Source: Salinisphaera hydrothermalis C41B8
GTDB lineage: Bacteria; Pseudomonadota; Gammaproteobacteria; Nevskiales; Salinisphaeraceae
Length of the DNA: 64,000 nucleotides
Reading direction: 5' to 3'
Assembly: GCF_000732535.1 (NCBI RefSeq)
Contig: NZ_APNK01000020.1
Span: 1 to 64,000, forward strand
Shown here: positions 39,718 through 49,774 of the stretch, one piece after another
How the letters are laid out: every line of letters starts with the position of its first letter
Position numbering within the stretch: position 1 is the stretch's first letter
Made by a program: the position numbers and the translations under genes
Notes under the pieces: model-generated
Databases searched by the model: none
What the model saw: only the letters and a program-made list of their open reading frames with translations
Told to the model about the DNA's origin: nothing

Positions 39718-41558
39718 GCCCCGCCCGGGCTCGCGAACTGGATATCGTGCAGGCTGCGATAGTGGCCGCCGTGTGCCATCAACTCTGCATGGTTGCCCTG
39801 CTCGACGACCTGACCGTCATGCATCACCACAATGCGGTCGGCATCCTGGATGGTCGACAGACGGTGCGCGATCACCAGCGTCGTGCGATTGCGCATGAGA
39901 TTGTCCAGGCCTTTCTGGATCGCTTTTTCGGATTCGGTATCGAGCGCCGACGTGGCCTCGTCCAGAATCAGGATCGGTGCGTCCTTGAGCAGCGCACGGG
40001 CAATGGCCACGCGCTGGCGCTGGCCGCCGGAGAGCATCAAACCGTTCTGCCCGACCTGCGTATCGTAGCCCTCCGGTAGCGCCTCGATGAAATCGGCCGC
40101 ATAAGCGCGCCGTGCCGCGTCCTCGATCATTGGACGATCGGTATCGCCCAGTGCCCCGTAGGCAATGTTGCCGGCGATCGTGTCGTTGAACAGCACTACA
40201 TTCTGGTCAACCAAACTGATCTGCCGACGCAAATCCATCAGCCGGTAATCGGCGACCGGCACATCGTCTAAGGTGATGCGCCCTTCCTGGACGTCATAGA
40301 AACGCGGCAACAGCGACAGCAGCGTCGATTTGCCGCTGCCCGAGCGGCCGACGAAGGCCACGGTCTGGCCTGGCTGCACATGAAAACTGATATGACGCAG
40401 CACGTCGTGATCGCCGCCGGGATAACGGAAGGAGACATCCTCGACGTCGATCTTGCCCCGGGCGCGCACCAGTGTCCGGGTGCCGTGATCGGGCTCGCCC
40501 GGCTCGTCGATCAGCTCGAAGATGGCCCCGGCGGCGGCCATCCCGGCCTGAATGGTGGCGTTCACACCGGTCAGCCGCTTGATCGGGCCCATCATGCCCA
40601 TCATGGCACCGAAGAACGTTGCCAGATCGCCCGGCGTCATCACCCCGCCGCCGGTGTTGCGCACGGCCACCGAGACGACGAAGGCGATCGCGATCGCCGC
40701 GATGAACTGGATCACCGGCACGCTGGCCGCGCTGGTGGTGGCCTTGCGCATCGCCATGCGCCGGTTGAAGGCGTTGACGCGTTCGAAGGCATCCCGCTCA
40801 TGATCCTCGCCGCCGAACACCTTCACCACGCGCTGACCGGTCAGCACCTCCTCGCTGATGTGTGTGATATCACCCATCGACTGCTGGATGGTCGCGCTAT
40901 AGCGACGAAATCGCTTGGATACATGGTTCACGATCAGCGCGATGATCGGGCCGACCAGCAACGTAATCAGCGCCAGCGACCAGTTGACCCAGAACATCAG
41001 CAGCGTGAAGCCGACGATACGCAGCGTATCCTGGATCACGATCGTGATCGCGCTGGTGGCCGCGCCGGAGATCTGGCTCGTGTAGTAGGTGAGCATGGCC
41101 GTCGTGCGGCCGGTCGTATTGCGGTCGAAAAAACTGGCCGGCAGGCGCAGGAATTTTTCGAACACGTCGGAGCGCACGTTGTACACCACACGGTTGGCCA
41201 CCCAGGCCATGCCGTAGTTCGACACGAACCCGGCGATGCCGCGCCCGATGAACAGGCCCAGCATGAAGATCGGAATCCAGCGGATCATCCATGGATCGCG
41301 ATTCACGATGCTGCCGTCGAGCAGCGGCTTGAGAATATAGATCAGCGCCGTGTCGGCGCCGGCATAGATCGCCATCCCGAGACCCGCGAAGGTCAGCCAG
41401 TGCTTGTAGCGCCAGGTATAGCGCAGCAGCCGAGGATAGATTTCCCCGATCGGCATGTCGGTATGGATCTTCTTGCGCGGCAACTGGATTGCTCCCTGTC
41501 CCGGCGCCTCCGGCGACCGGCTGGCTCGGGCGAGCCGCACCGTAAGAGAGCTCGCCAT
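39714..41558 (-). CDS. msbA: Lipid A export ATP-binding/permease protein MsbA
   Basis: This homodimeric ABC exporter flips core-lipid A across the inner membrane. The transmembrane domain with six helices (about 45-320) is followed by an ATPase domain with Walker A GRSGSGKSTLL near 390, the signature LSGGQRQR near 495 and Walker B LILDEATSALD. I take the ATG at 41558 (MASSLTVRL); a GTG at 41570 and an ATG at 41456 are alternatives, the latter giving a shorter N-terminus like that of E. coli MsbA. lpxK follows, overlapping. Confidence 0.94.
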   Translation of the reverse strand: MASSLTVRLARASRSPEAPGQGAIQLPRKKIHTDMPIGEIYPRLLRYTWRYKHWLTFAGLGMAIYAGADTALIYILKPLLDGSIVNRDPWMIRWIPIFMLGLFIGRGIAGFVSNYGMAWVANRVVYNVRSDVFEKFLRLPASFFDRNTTGRTTAMLTYYTSQISGAATSAITIVIQDTLRIVGFTLLMFWVNWSLALITLLVGPIIALIVNHVSKRFRRYSATIQQSMGDITHISEEVLTGQRVVKVFGGEDHERDAFERVNAFNRRMAMRKATTSAASVPVIQFIAAIAIAFVVSVAVRNTGGGVMTPGDLATFFGAMMGMMGPIKRLTGVNATIQAGMAAAGAIFELIDEPGEPDHGTRTLVRARGKIDVEDVSFRYPGGDHDVLRHISFHVQPGQTVAFVGRSGSGKSTLLSLLPRFYDVQEGRITLDDVPVADYRLMDLRRQISLVDQNVVLFNDTIAGNIAYGALGDTDRPMIEDAARRAYAADFIEALPEGYDTQVGQNGLMLSGGQRQRVAIARALLKDAPILILDEATSALDTESEKAIQKGLDNLMRNRTTLVIAHRLSTIQDADRIVVMHDGQVVEQGNHAELMAHGGHYRSLHDIQFASPGGA

Positions 41559-41616
41559 GACCGTACACACGGCCCCTGCTGTGAAGACGCATGATAATCA
41601 CGCGGTTGCCACGGGG

Positions 41617-43884
41617 CTACCCGCCCGGGCGCGGCTGCTGCCAGAAGCGCCGGTGACGATCACGCCAGCGCGCCACTCGCGGCTGGTGCGGCGCGGGCCA
41701 ATCCACGAGCAACGCGCCCGCGGTCGCCGTATTGAACAACGGGATGTCTCGGGCGCGGTAACGTGCGACCACACTCGGACGCGGGAACCCCCAGCGGTTG
41801 TGCCAACCGGCCGAGACCAGCGCCACTTTGGGCGCCGCAGCCCCCAGCAATACGGCCGAGGACGAGGTCGCGCTACCGTGATGCGGCACCATCAGTACGT
41901 CGGACGCCAGCCGCCCGTTCGCATTGGCCACCAGCGCGCGCTCGCCGGGCGCCTCGATATCCCCCGTCAGAAGCGCGCTCGCCCCGGGCGCATGAATACG
42001 TAACACACAGGAATGCTCGTTGCTGTCGCCCGCCTGAGCGGCTTCGCCCGCGGTCGGATAAAGCACGTCGAAATCCACGCCGTCCCAGCGCCAGTGCTGA
42101 CCGGCCCGACACGGCGCGCCGCTTTTCGCGCCGGTGCGCCGCGCGACCTCCGCCTGCGCCATGATTGCGGGCGCGCCGCCGATATGGTCCATATCGCCGT
42201 GGCTGATCATCAGTCGGTCGACGTGCAGCCGGCCCATGCGGCGCAGATACGGCACCACGATCATCGCGCCCGCGTCGAACCCGGTGCGATACGCCGGCCC
42301 CGCATCGAACACGAGCGTGTGATGGGCGGTACGCACCACGCTGGCCAAGCCTTGTCCGACATCGAGCATGGTCACCCGAAAATGGGGGCGCGCGATGGTC
42401 GTCTCGCCCGGCCGCCAGCCCAGTACGGCCGGCAGAACGAGTACCACGCCCAGCGCCCGAATCCGGATCGGCACGGGCACGGCGAGCAGCAGCAGGCCGA
42501 CCATCGCGCAGCCGAGCGCGACCGCGCCCGGCAGCACATGATGAAACGAGGCCAGCGACCACTGCGCTGCCCATTCCAGACCGGGCCAGACGAGGGCCAG
42601 CCCGGCGGCGACCTTGGCCAGCAACCAACCGCCCGCCCCGGCCGGCCAGATCAATGCCGCCAACACCGCGGCCAGCACGCAGGGCACCACCACACCGGCA
42701 GCGGGAATCAGCACGGCGTTGATCAACGGCGCCACGAGCGAGGCCTGACCGAAGAACCAGAGCGTGAGCGGCATGAGTACGACGACCAGTCCGAGCTGGA
42801 AATACAGCGCCTTGCGCCACCACGCGCCATCCACGAGTGTAGCGATCCAGATCAGCCAGCCGACCGCGGCGAACGACAGCCAGAAGCCCGGCGCAATCAC
42901 GGAGGCCGGGTGCCACAGCACCACGGCCAGCGCGGCCCAGGCCAGCGAACGCCCGGCGCCGATATCACGCTCGACGACGATGGCAGCAAAGAACGCCGCC
43001 GCCATGATCACCGCACGCTGAGTCGGCAGCGCCCACCCAGCCAGCGCTGCATAACCGAGCGCCCCCGCCATCGCCGCGATCGCGGCCACACGCCGTGCCT
43101 GGCGTGCCGCCGGTGTACGCAGGGCGAGCCATTGCACCAGGGCGAACAGCAGCCCTGCGATCAAACCGATATGCAGTCCGGAAATCGCCACCAGATGTGT
43201 GGTTCCCGTGGCCCGCAAGGTCGCCCACTGCGCATCGGTGATGTGTTGTCGTACACCGAGTGACAGCGCCTCGACCAGGCCGCGCATCGGGCGCTGCGCC
43301 AGTATCGGCGCCAGACGCTGCAACGCCTGATAGCGCAGTCGATCGATGCTCCAGCGCGGCGGTGCACGGCAGGGCTGGGAATCGCGCACGTAGCCGGTCG
43401 CGTCGATGCCCTGGCGCCATAGCCAGCCGGTGTAATCGAAGCCGCCGGGATTGGCGGAACCGTGCGGCGTCGACAGCTTGGCCTTGAGCTGCACACAATC
43501 GCCGGGCGCCAGCGTCGGCGCATCGCCGTACCACGACAGTCGCAGTCGCCGGCCGGTGGCATCCGACATCATTTCGAAGCGCGTGCGGTAAGGCCCGGTC
43601 TCGGGCAACCCGACGACAGCTCCGGAGACCGGTACGATTTTGCCGTCGGCCGCGACCGGCAGTCGATTCGCCATTTCGATACGGGCCTGGACCAGCGTCG
43701 CGGCGGCGACCATGCATACCACCGCGATCAGTGTCCGGCCGGGAAAACGAAACAGGCAGAACGCCAGTGGCAACAGCACCCATGCCGGGCTGGGCAACGC
43801 GGGCAGCTGATAGATCAGAGTGACCGCCAACACGCTCGCCACGGCGATCAATCGAATATCGCTAAGCGCGTGGCGAGCGATCAT
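41617..43884 (-). CDS. comEC: DNA internalisation protein ComEC/Rec2
   Basis: This 755-residue polytopic membrane protein forms the inner-membrane channel for transforming DNA. The N-terminal OB-like domain (about 60-170) precedes the competence membrane domain, with THLVAISGLHIGLIAG near 230. The C-terminal metallo-beta-lactamase-like domain carries MLDVGQG, ISHGDMDHIGG and MVPHHGS, the likely nuclease metal sites. The position upstream of msbA matches both E. coli (ycaI) and pseudomonads. With the pilus genes it indicates the capacity for natural transformation. Confidence 0.93.
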   Translation of the reverse strand: MIARHALSDIRLIAVASVLAVTLIYQLPALPSPAWVLLPLAFCLFRFPGRTLIAVVCMVAAATLVQARIEMANRLPVAADGKIVPVSGAVVGLPETGPYRTRFEMMSDATGRRLRLSWYGDAPTLAPGDCVQLKAKLSTPHGSANPGGFDYTGWLWRQGIDATGYVRDSQPCRAPPRWSIDRLRYQALQRLAPILAQRPMRGLVEALSLGVRQHITDAQWATLRATGTTHLVAISGLHIGLIAGLLFALVQWLALRTPAARQARRVAAIAAMAGALGYAALAGWALPTQRAVIMAAAFFAAIVVERDIGAGRSLAWAALAVVLWHPASVIAPGFWLSFAAVGWLIWIATLVDGAWWRKALYFQLGLVVVLMPLTLWFFGQASLVAPLINAVLIPAAGVVVPCVLAAVLAALIWPAGAGGWLLAKVAAGLALVWPGLEWAAQWSLASFHHVLPGAVALGCAMVGLLLLAVPVPIRIRALGVVLVLPAVLGWRPGETTIARPHFRVTMLDVGQGLASVVRTAHHTLVFDAGPAYRTGFDAGAMIVVPYLRRMGRLHVDRLMISHGDMDHIGGAPAIMAQAEVARRTGAKSGAPCRAGQHWRWDGVDFDVLYPTAGEAAQAGDSNEHSCVLRIHAPGASALLTGDIEAPGERALVANANGRLASDVLMVPHHGSATSSSAVLLGAAAPKVALVSAGWHNRWGFPRPSVVARYRARDIPLFNTATAGALLVDWPAPHQPRVARWRDRHRRFWQQPRPGG

Positions 43885-44022
43885 CCGCGCCGTGTCCCGT
43901 GCACTGTACGACGCTGGCCAACGATCGACGGCACCGGTCGGCTCATATCTCCCCCAAATGCGGCCCGCTATCCCGCGGCGCCTCCGTTTCGAGACTAGCG
44001 GGAGACGACCACCGGCGCCAAA

Positions 44023-45294
44023 TCAGGGTTTTCCATGCGACTCGGCATCGTGTTCGCGCGCCTCGAACAATTCGAGTTGGCGCTCTGTGCCGAGCAGCGC
44101 CATGGCCTCGGCCCCGGACTGGACCATCGGCTCGAAATGGGCGGCTTCGCCGGCCGTCAGCGGCGAGACCCGACGGCGCCGGTACAGACTGTAGGCGCCC
44201 AGTGCAGCCAGAACGATCGCGATATACCACGGCAACCCCTGCGGCCCCAGCCACGACATCACGGCGGCGGCCATGAGTGGGCCGAGCGCTGAGCCCAGCC
44301 CCTGCACGACCAGCATATCGGCAGAACCGGCCACGATCTCCTCCGGGCGCAACTGATCGATGAGCTGCGCCACCGCCAGCGGATACAACGAAAACGCCGC
44401 CCCGCCCCACAGCCCGAACAGCACCATCACGAACATATGATTCGGCGCCCACGGCATCAGTGCCGCGAGCGCCGCAGCCGCAAAGGTCACCCACGTCATG
44501 ACGCGCCGGCGATCACCGTGATCCGAGAAGCGCCCGATCGGAATCTGCAACAACGCCCCGCCCGCAATCGTCGCGCTCATCATGACGCTGACGCCGGAGG
44601 TGTCGAACCCCAGCCGGTAGGCATAAACCGGCGCCAGCCCCCAGAACGCCCCCATGGCCAGGCCGGATAGCCCCGCCGACACCACCGCCAGCGGCGCGAA
44701 ACCGAGCCAGGTCCGCAGGCTGCTTTTCGGCCGGGCCACGACCGTCGGCTGTACGCGCCGCGTGCTGGTGATCGGCAACAGCGCCCAACTGATGAAAATG
44801 GCGACCACGGAAAACAGGACGAAGCCGTGGATCGGCGCGATCCGCAGCCCCTGCTGCGCCAGCGCCAGCGCGCCGAGATTGACCACCATGTACAAGGCGA
44901 AGGTCAGGCCGCGATTGCCGGCGCCGGCCTGGCTGTTGAGCCAGCTTTCGATCACGGTCATCAGCGCGATGAACACCAGACCGTAGATCACGCGCAGTAC
45001 GATCCATAACCACGGGTCGATCCAGATCGCATTGATCAGCGCGATCGAGGCCGCGATCGCGGCACAGAAGCCGAAGGTGCGGATATGACCCATTCGTGCG
45101 ATGAGTCGGCCGCTGGTCCATGTGCCGCCGACGAAACCGACGAAATAGCCCGACATGATCAAGCCGAGCACAAGTGTGGAGAAGCCTTCGCTCGCGCCGC
45201 GCAGCGTCAGCAGCGTGCTGTAGAGACCATTACCGAACTGCAGCAGTGCGACGCTCGCCAGCAGCGCCGCGATCGCCCGGAAGATACCGGTCAT
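44023..45294 (-). CDS. Major facilitator superfamily transporter (YcaD-like)
   Basis: This 423-residue protein has twelve predicted transmembrane helices, the MFS loop motif GRLIARMGHIR near 62-72 and a second-half GRFSDHGDRRR motif. It resembles the YcaD/UMF1-like group, whose substrates are unknown. It stands between comEC and lolD on the same strand but is spaced by more than 70 bases on each side, so I do not assume an operon. The C-terminus is a 50-residue soluble acidic tail. Confidence 0.85.
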   Translation of the reverse strand: MTGIFRAIAALLASVALLQFGNGLYSTLLTLRGASEGFSTLVLGLIMSGYFVGFVGGTWTSGRLIARMGHIRTFGFCAAIAASIALINAIWIDPWLWIVLRVIYGLVFIALMTVIESWLNSQAGAGNRGLTFALYMVVNLGALALAQQGLRIAPIHGFVLFSVVAIFISWALLPITSTRRVQPTVVARPKSSLRTWLGFAPLAVVSAGLSGLAMGAFWGLAPVYAYRLGFDTSGVSVMMSATIAGGALLQIPIGRFSDHGDRRRVMTWVTFAAAALAALMPWAPNHMFVMVLFGLWGGAAFSLYPLAVAQLIDQLRPEEIVAGSADMLVVQGLGSALGPLMAAAVMSWLGPQGLPWYIAIVLAALGAYSLYRRRRVSPLTAGEAAHFEPMVQSGAEAMALLGTERQLELFEAREHDAESHGKP

Positions 45295-45370
45295 GACGAC
45301 TTATCGTATTACGGCGGCATGCGTGTCCATACCGCAAGCATGCCGCCTCGCGCCTGCCCGGGCCAGTCGA

Positions 45371-46081
45371 TCAGGCCAGCTCGGACAGCTCCGCAGGCGC
45401 GAGATGGCCATCGGTGAGCGTCCAGATCTGGTCCATGCGCTGGGCCAGCTGGCGGTCGTGGGTGACCATCACCAGGCTGGTATCCAGATCGGCATTCAAC
45501 TCGAGCATGAGATCGAACACGCTCGCCGCCGTGCGGTGATCCAGATTGCCGGTCGGCTCGTCGGCCAGGATCGCCGCCGGCCGGGTCACCAGAGCGCGGG
45601 CCACGGCCGCACGCTGGCGCTCGCCGCCCGAGAGTTCGGTCGGCTTGTGCTCCAGCCGCGCGCCGAGCCCGACTTTCTCCAGCAACTCGCGCGCCTCTTG
45701 CAGCGCCGGTCCGTTCGGGCCGCGCCGGATCAAAAGCGGCATGGCCACGTTCTCGACGGTGGTCAGTTCCGGCAGCAGATGATGAAACTGGTAGATGAAA
45801 CCCAGCTTCTCGTTACGCAGGCGCCCACGGGCCGCATCGGACAGCTGCGTCATGTCCTGCCCGGCGATGTGCACCGTGCCCTGGGTGGGTACATCGAGCC
45901 CACCGAGCAAGTGCAGCAGCGTCGACTTACCCGAGCCCGAGGCGCCGATCACAGCGATGCGGGCGCCGGGCGCCACCTCGAGATCGACGCCGTCGAGCAC
46001 CGTGATCGGTTCGCGCACCTCGGTAAAGGTCTTGGTCAGCCCTTTGGCCGACAGCACCAGATGATCGGTGGCATCACTCAT
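45371..46081 (-). CDS. lolD: Lipoprotein-releasing system ATP-binding protein LolD
   Basis: This 236-residue ABC ATPase drives release of outer-membrane lipoproteins from the inner membrane to LolA. Landmarks are Walker A GASGSGKSTLL near 48-58, the LolD-typical FIYQFHHLLPELT, signature LSGGERQR, and Walker B ILADEPTGNLD. The ATG at 46081 overlaps the lolC stop by eight bases. No second permease gene follows. Confidence 0.95.
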   Translation of the reverse strand: MSDATDHLVLSAKGLTKTFTEVREPITVLDGVDLEVAPGARIAVIGASGSGKSTLLHLLGGLDVPTQGTVHIAGQDMTQLSDAARGRLRNEKLGFIYQFHHLLPELTTVENVAMPLLIRRGPNGPALQEARELLEKVGLGARLEHKPTELSGGERQRAAVARALVTRPAAILADEPTGNLDHRTAASVFDLMLELNADLDTSLVMVTHDRQLAQRMDQIWTLTDGHLAPAELSELA

Positions 46082-47324
46082 AGCGCAGCGCCTCCGCCGG
46101 CTGGACACGGGCCGCCCGCCAGGCGGGATACAGCGTCGAAAGGAACGACAGCACCAACGAAAGACCACAGATCCGGATCACATCGGATTCGTGCAGCTCG
46201 CCCTTGAGCTGGCTGATGTAGTACACGTCGGCCGACAGCAGATTGGTATGCAGTACCTTCTCCACGAACGGCACGATGGACTCCATGTTCACCGACAGCA
46301 GCACGCCGAGAATCACGCCGATCACGGTACCGATCACGCCGATCAGCATGCCCTGGATCATGAAGATCGCCATCACCGACCGCGGTTTCATACCGAGCGT
46401 GCGCAGAATCGCGATATCGCCCTGCTTGTCGGTGACCACCATCACCAGCATCGACACGATATTGAAGGCCGCCACCGCGATGATCAGCGACAGAATGATG
46501 AACATCATCGTCTTTTCGGTCGCCACGGCGTGGAAAAAATTGGCGTTCTGCTGGGTCCAGTCGGTCACGCGATAGCGATACGGCAGGATCTGTGACAGCT
46601 GATGCGACACCTGCGGCGCCTTGAACATGTCCTTGAGCCGCAACCGCAGCCCGGACACCCCGTCGCCCATGTGATAGAGCGTCTGGGCATCCTTCATCGA
46701 GATCAGGACCATGCCGCTGTCGTATTCGTACATGCCGACGGAGAAGATCCCCGTGACATGGAAACGCCGAAAGCGCGGCACGATCCCAGCCGGCGTAACG
46801 TTGGCCTCGGGGATCAGCAGGTCGACGTTGTCGCCGACGCCCACCCCGAGCTGATTGGCCAGGTCGACGCCCAGCACGATGTTGTAGGTGCCGCCCTTCA
46901 ACGAATCGAACGAGCCGGCGACCATATGGCTGGCCACATCCGACACATCTTTCTCGCGCGAGGGGACGACGCCGCGGATCAGCGTGCCCGAAATCGAGCG
47001 GCCGCTGCGCACCATACCCTGGCCCGAGACATACGGCGCCGAGGCCACCAGCTGCGGCGTCTTCTTGTCGACCTCCTTGCGCAAATCCTGCCAGCCCTGG
47101 AGCGCGCCGTCGGTCGACTGGATCTCGACGTGGGCGGCCATGCCGAGGATGCGGTTGCGCAGCTCCGACTCGAAGCCGTTCATCACCGACAACACCGTGA
47201 TCAGCAGCATCACGGCAAGCGCGATCCCGCCCATCGATATCGACGAGATGAACGATATAAAATGATTGCGCCGCTTGGCGCGCGTGTAGCGCAGGCCGAG
47301 CGCCAGTTCGAGCGGTCTAAACAT
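46074..47324 (-). CDS. lolC: Lipoprotein-releasing system permease LolC/LolE family
   Basis: This 416-residue inner-membrane MacB-like permease has one N-terminal transmembrane helix (about 25-45), a large periplasmic domain (about 46-265) and three C-terminal helices. The N-terminal FISFISSISMGGIALAVMLLITVLSVMNGFE region is typical. E. coli has lolC-lolD-lolE, but here only one permease flanks lolD. It may therefore function as a homodimeric LolF-type permease, unless a lolE lies elsewhere. Confidence 0.9.
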   Translation of the reverse strand: MFRPLELALGLRYTRAKRRNHFISFISSISMGGIALAVMLLITVLSVMNGFESELRNRILGMAAHVEIQSTDGALQGWQDLRKEVDKKTPQLVASAPYVSGQGMVRSGRSISGTLIRGVVPSREKDVSDVASHMVAGSFDSLKGGTYNIVLGVDLANQLGVGVGDNVDLLIPEANVTPAGIVPRFRRFHVTGIFSVGMYEYDSGMVLISMKDAQTLYHMGDGVSGLRLRLKDMFKAPQVSHQLSQILPYRYRVTDWTQQNANFFHAVATEKTMMFIILSLIIAVAAFNIVSMLVMVVTDKQGDIAILRTLGMKPRSVMAIFMIQGMLIGVIGTVIGVILGVLLSVNMESIVPFVEKVLHTNLLSADVYYISQLKGELHESDVIRICGLSLVLSFLSTLYPAWRAARVQPAEALRYE

Positions 47325-47395
47325 GGCCGCGCATTAAATCACACAGACGACGATCGGCACAGCTGCGCATCGCGTGCTCCGGTAGTGGATGGGTC

Positions 47396-47809
47396 ATGAT
47401 ACGAACATATCGACGGCGATTAGTTCACGTCGCCGCCCTCCTGTTGCTGAATATGGCGACGCCGCCCGCGTTGTACGCGGCGGACTATGCCAGCCATGAA
47501 TACGGAGCCGCGAACACCGCCGATGCGCCAACCGCCGCGCCCGCGGCCAGGGCGCCGGTGCGCGCCGCTCGGCACCACCCCATCCGGATCGGTGACACAC
47601 CGCAGCGCGGCGAAACCATGCGCCACGTCCGCGCGCGTTACGGTGCGCCACTGTCACGGCGGGGGCCGGTGGGCCGTCCGCCGATCACCCGCTGGAACTA
47701 TGCCGGCTACCATGTTTATTTCGAAGGCAACCGTGTAATCCATACCGTCGTGCCCGCCGACCCGGAACCGGTCGATCACGTCCGACAGCTCGAGAACGAC
47801 ACCCCATGA
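47396..47809 (+). CDS. Small exported protein of unknown function
   Basis: This 137-residue protein has an N-terminal signal peptide (RRR, a hydrophobic core, then ALYAADYA). An Ala/Pro-rich linker (about 35-60) precedes a conserved-looking C-terminal segment with GETMRHVRARYGAP and PPITRWNYAGYHVYFEGNRV. That segment resembles small periplasmic or lipoprotein-like domains with a BamE/SmpA-type flavour, but I do not recognise the family. The stop overlaps the start of aguA by ATGA, so it is translated with the agmatine genes. Confidence 0.7.
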   Translation: MIRTYRRRLVHVAALLLLNMATPPALYAADYASHEYGAANTADAPTAAPAARAPVRAARHHPIRIGDTPQRGETMRHVRARYGAPLSRRGPVGRPPITRWNYAGYHVYFEGNRVIHTVVPADPEPVDHVRQLENDTP

Positions 47810-48837
47810 GCGACCGCCTCCTGCCGCCTGAATGGGCGCCTCAGAGCGCCACTCTGCTTGTCTGGCCGCGCGCCGGCGGCGACTGGGGCAACGGCCTCGC
47901 CGCCGCCCGCAATGTGATCCAAGCCATGGCGGTAGTGCTCGCACCGCGTCAAGAGGTCCTGATCGTGGCCGCGGACGCCGAGGCCGCCGACGATATCGCC
48001 GCCCGGCAGCGCGCGGGCTCGCTGCCGACCGAACACACGCGGATCGCGCGCGTCCCCGCGGACGATATCTGGGCGCGCGATACCGGCCCCATCACGCTCG
48101 TCGAAGACAACCGGCGCACGTTCGTGGATTTCCGTTTCGACGGCTGGGGCGGGCGCTTCGATGCCGCAAACGACGATGCGCTGACGGCAGCCTTGTATGA
48201 CGCCGGCCACTTCGGCGACGGCGAATACGCCCACAGCCAGACCGTCCTCGAGGGCGGCAGCATCGAATCCGACGGCCGGGGCACGATCCTGACCACCGAG
48301 CGTTGTCTGGTCGGCGGCCGGCGCAATGCCGGGTTCACGCGTCAAGACGCCGAGGCCGTGCTAGCCGAAACGCTGGGCGCGACCCGGGTACACTGGCTCA
48401 CCCATGGCGATCTGATCGGTGACGATACCGACGGCCATATCGACACGCTCGCACGCTTCGTTGCGCCGGATACGATCATCCATCAGGGCTGTGCCGACCC
48501 GGGCGACGCCCATCACGCGGAACTCACGGCCATGGCCGGCGAACTGTCGGCACTGCGCGACGTGCATGGCGAGCCGTACACGCTGGTCGAACTGCCGCTG
48601 CCGGCGCCGCAATACGATCCGGCTGATGGCCATCGCCTGCCCGCCGGCTACGCCAATTTCCTGATCGCGAACGGCTGCGTGCTCGTGCCGGCCTTCGACG
48701 ACCCGGCCGATGCCGAGGCCGCGGCGATCATCGGCCACTGTTTTCCCGATCGCGAAATCATTCCCATCGACAGCCGCGCCCTCATCCGCCAGCACGGCGG
48801 CTTGCATTGCGCGGCCATGCAGATTCCCTATGCCTGA
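47806..48837 (+). CDS. aguA: Agmatine deiminase
   Basis: This 343-residue pentein-fold enzyme converts agmatine to N-carbamoylputrescine and ammonia. Expected motifs are DDIWARDTGP near 85-94, the GGSIESDGRGT loop, TDGHIDTLARF, and the nucleophilic cysteine in GGLHCAAMQIP close to the C-terminus. It is followed by aguB with an eight-base overlap; together they complete the route from agmatine to putrescine. A short exported protein gene precedes it with ATGA coupling. Confidence 0.95.
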   Translation: MSDRLLPPEWAPQSATLLVWPRAGGDWGNGLAAARNVIQAMAVVLAPRQEVLIVAADAEAADDIAARQRAGSLPTEHTRIARVPADDIWARDTGPITLVEDNRRTFVDFRFDGWGGRFDAANDDALTAALYDAGHFGDGEYAHSQTVLEGGSIESDGRGTILTTERCLVGGRRNAGFTRQDAEAVLAETLGATRVHWLTHGDLIGDDTDGHIDTLARFVAPDTIIHQGCADPGDAHHAELTAMAGELSALRDVHGEPYTLVELPLPAPQYDPADGHRLPAGYANFLIANGCVLVPAFDDPADAEAAAIIGHCFPDREIIPIDSRALIRQHGGLHCAAMQIPYA

Positions 48838-49714
48838 ATCCCGTAAATTGACCGTGGCGGTCGCGCAGTACGCCTGCGTGCCCGATGTCGAAACCAACGT
48901 GGCCCGCGCCGAGCAGGCCGTGGCCGAAGCCGGCGCGGCCGGTGCCGCCCTGGTGCTGCTGCCCGAACTGCACAACACACCGTATTTCTGCCAGCGCGAG
49001 GACCCGGCGATCTTCGACTACGCGGAAGCCATACCCGGCCCGACCAGCGACCGGCTCGCCGCGGCCGCCCGGGCCGCGGGCGTGGTCGTGGTGGCGTCGT
49101 TGTTCGAGCGGCGCGCGCCGGGGCTGTATCACAACACCGCCGTGGTACTGGATGCCGACGGTCGCCTCGCCGGGCGCTATCGCAAGATGCATATCCCGGA
49201 CGATCCGGAATACTACGAGAAATATTATTTCACCCCCGGCGATCTCGGTTTTACGCCGATCGATACCTCGATCGGCCGGCTCGGCGTATTGGTCTGCTGG
49301 GACCAGTGGTACCCGGAGGCCGCGCGCCTGATGGCCATGGCCGGCGCCGAGATGCTGATCTACCCCTCGGCCATCGGCTGGGACGACGTCACCGACGATG
49401 CGGATGAACAGACGCGCCAGCTCGGCGCCTGGCAAGGCGTGCAGCGTGGCCATGCCATCGCCAATCACCTGCCAGTGATCACCTCGAACCGGGTCGGCGT
49501 GGAAGGGGATGCGGGGACCGAAATCCGGTTCTGGGGCCACAGCTTCGTCTTCGGCCCGCAGGGCGAAACCCTGGCCGAAGCCGGCGACACGGCCGAGCTG
49601 CTCATTGCGGACATCGAGCCGCATCGCACCGAGACGCTGCGGCGTATATGGCCGTTCTTCCGGGACCGGCGCATCGATGCGTTCGGCGATCTCACGCGAC
49701 GCTATCGCGATTGA
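48830..49714 (+). CDS. aguB: N-carbamoylputrescine amidase
   Basis: This 294-residue nitrilase-superfamily amidohydrolase hydrolyses N-carbamoylputrescine to putrescine, CO2 and ammonia. The catalytic triad is visible: glutamate in LLPELHNTPYF, lysine in YRKMHIPDDP and cysteine in VLVCWDQWYPE. The start at 48830 overlaps the last codons of aguA. Polyamine supply is the expected role. Confidence 0.95.
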   Translation: MPESRKLTVAVAQYACVPDVETNVARAEQAVAEAGAAGAALVLLPELHNTPYFCQREDPAIFDYAEAIPGPTSDRLAAAARAAGVVVVASLFERRAPGLYHNTAVVLDADGRLAGRYRKMHIPDDPEYYEKYYFTPGDLGFTPIDTSIGRLGVLVCWDQWYPEAARLMAMAGAEMLIYPSAIGWDDVTDDADEQTRQLGAWQGVQRGHAIANHLPVITSNRVGVEGDAGTEIRFWGHSFVFGPQGETLAEAGDTAELLIADIEPHRTETLRRIWPFFRDRRIDAFGDLTRRYRD

Positions 49715-49774
49715 TCGCCCACCGCGCCCGCACTCGCCGCGGCCCGCCCGCTATGCAATAATCCGCGCCCTCTG

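Noticed and set aside
42013-43263. A 416-codon plus-strand ORF opposite comEC
   Set aside because: It is rich in Arg, His, Gln and Gly without motifs; comEC on the other strand has full family signatures.
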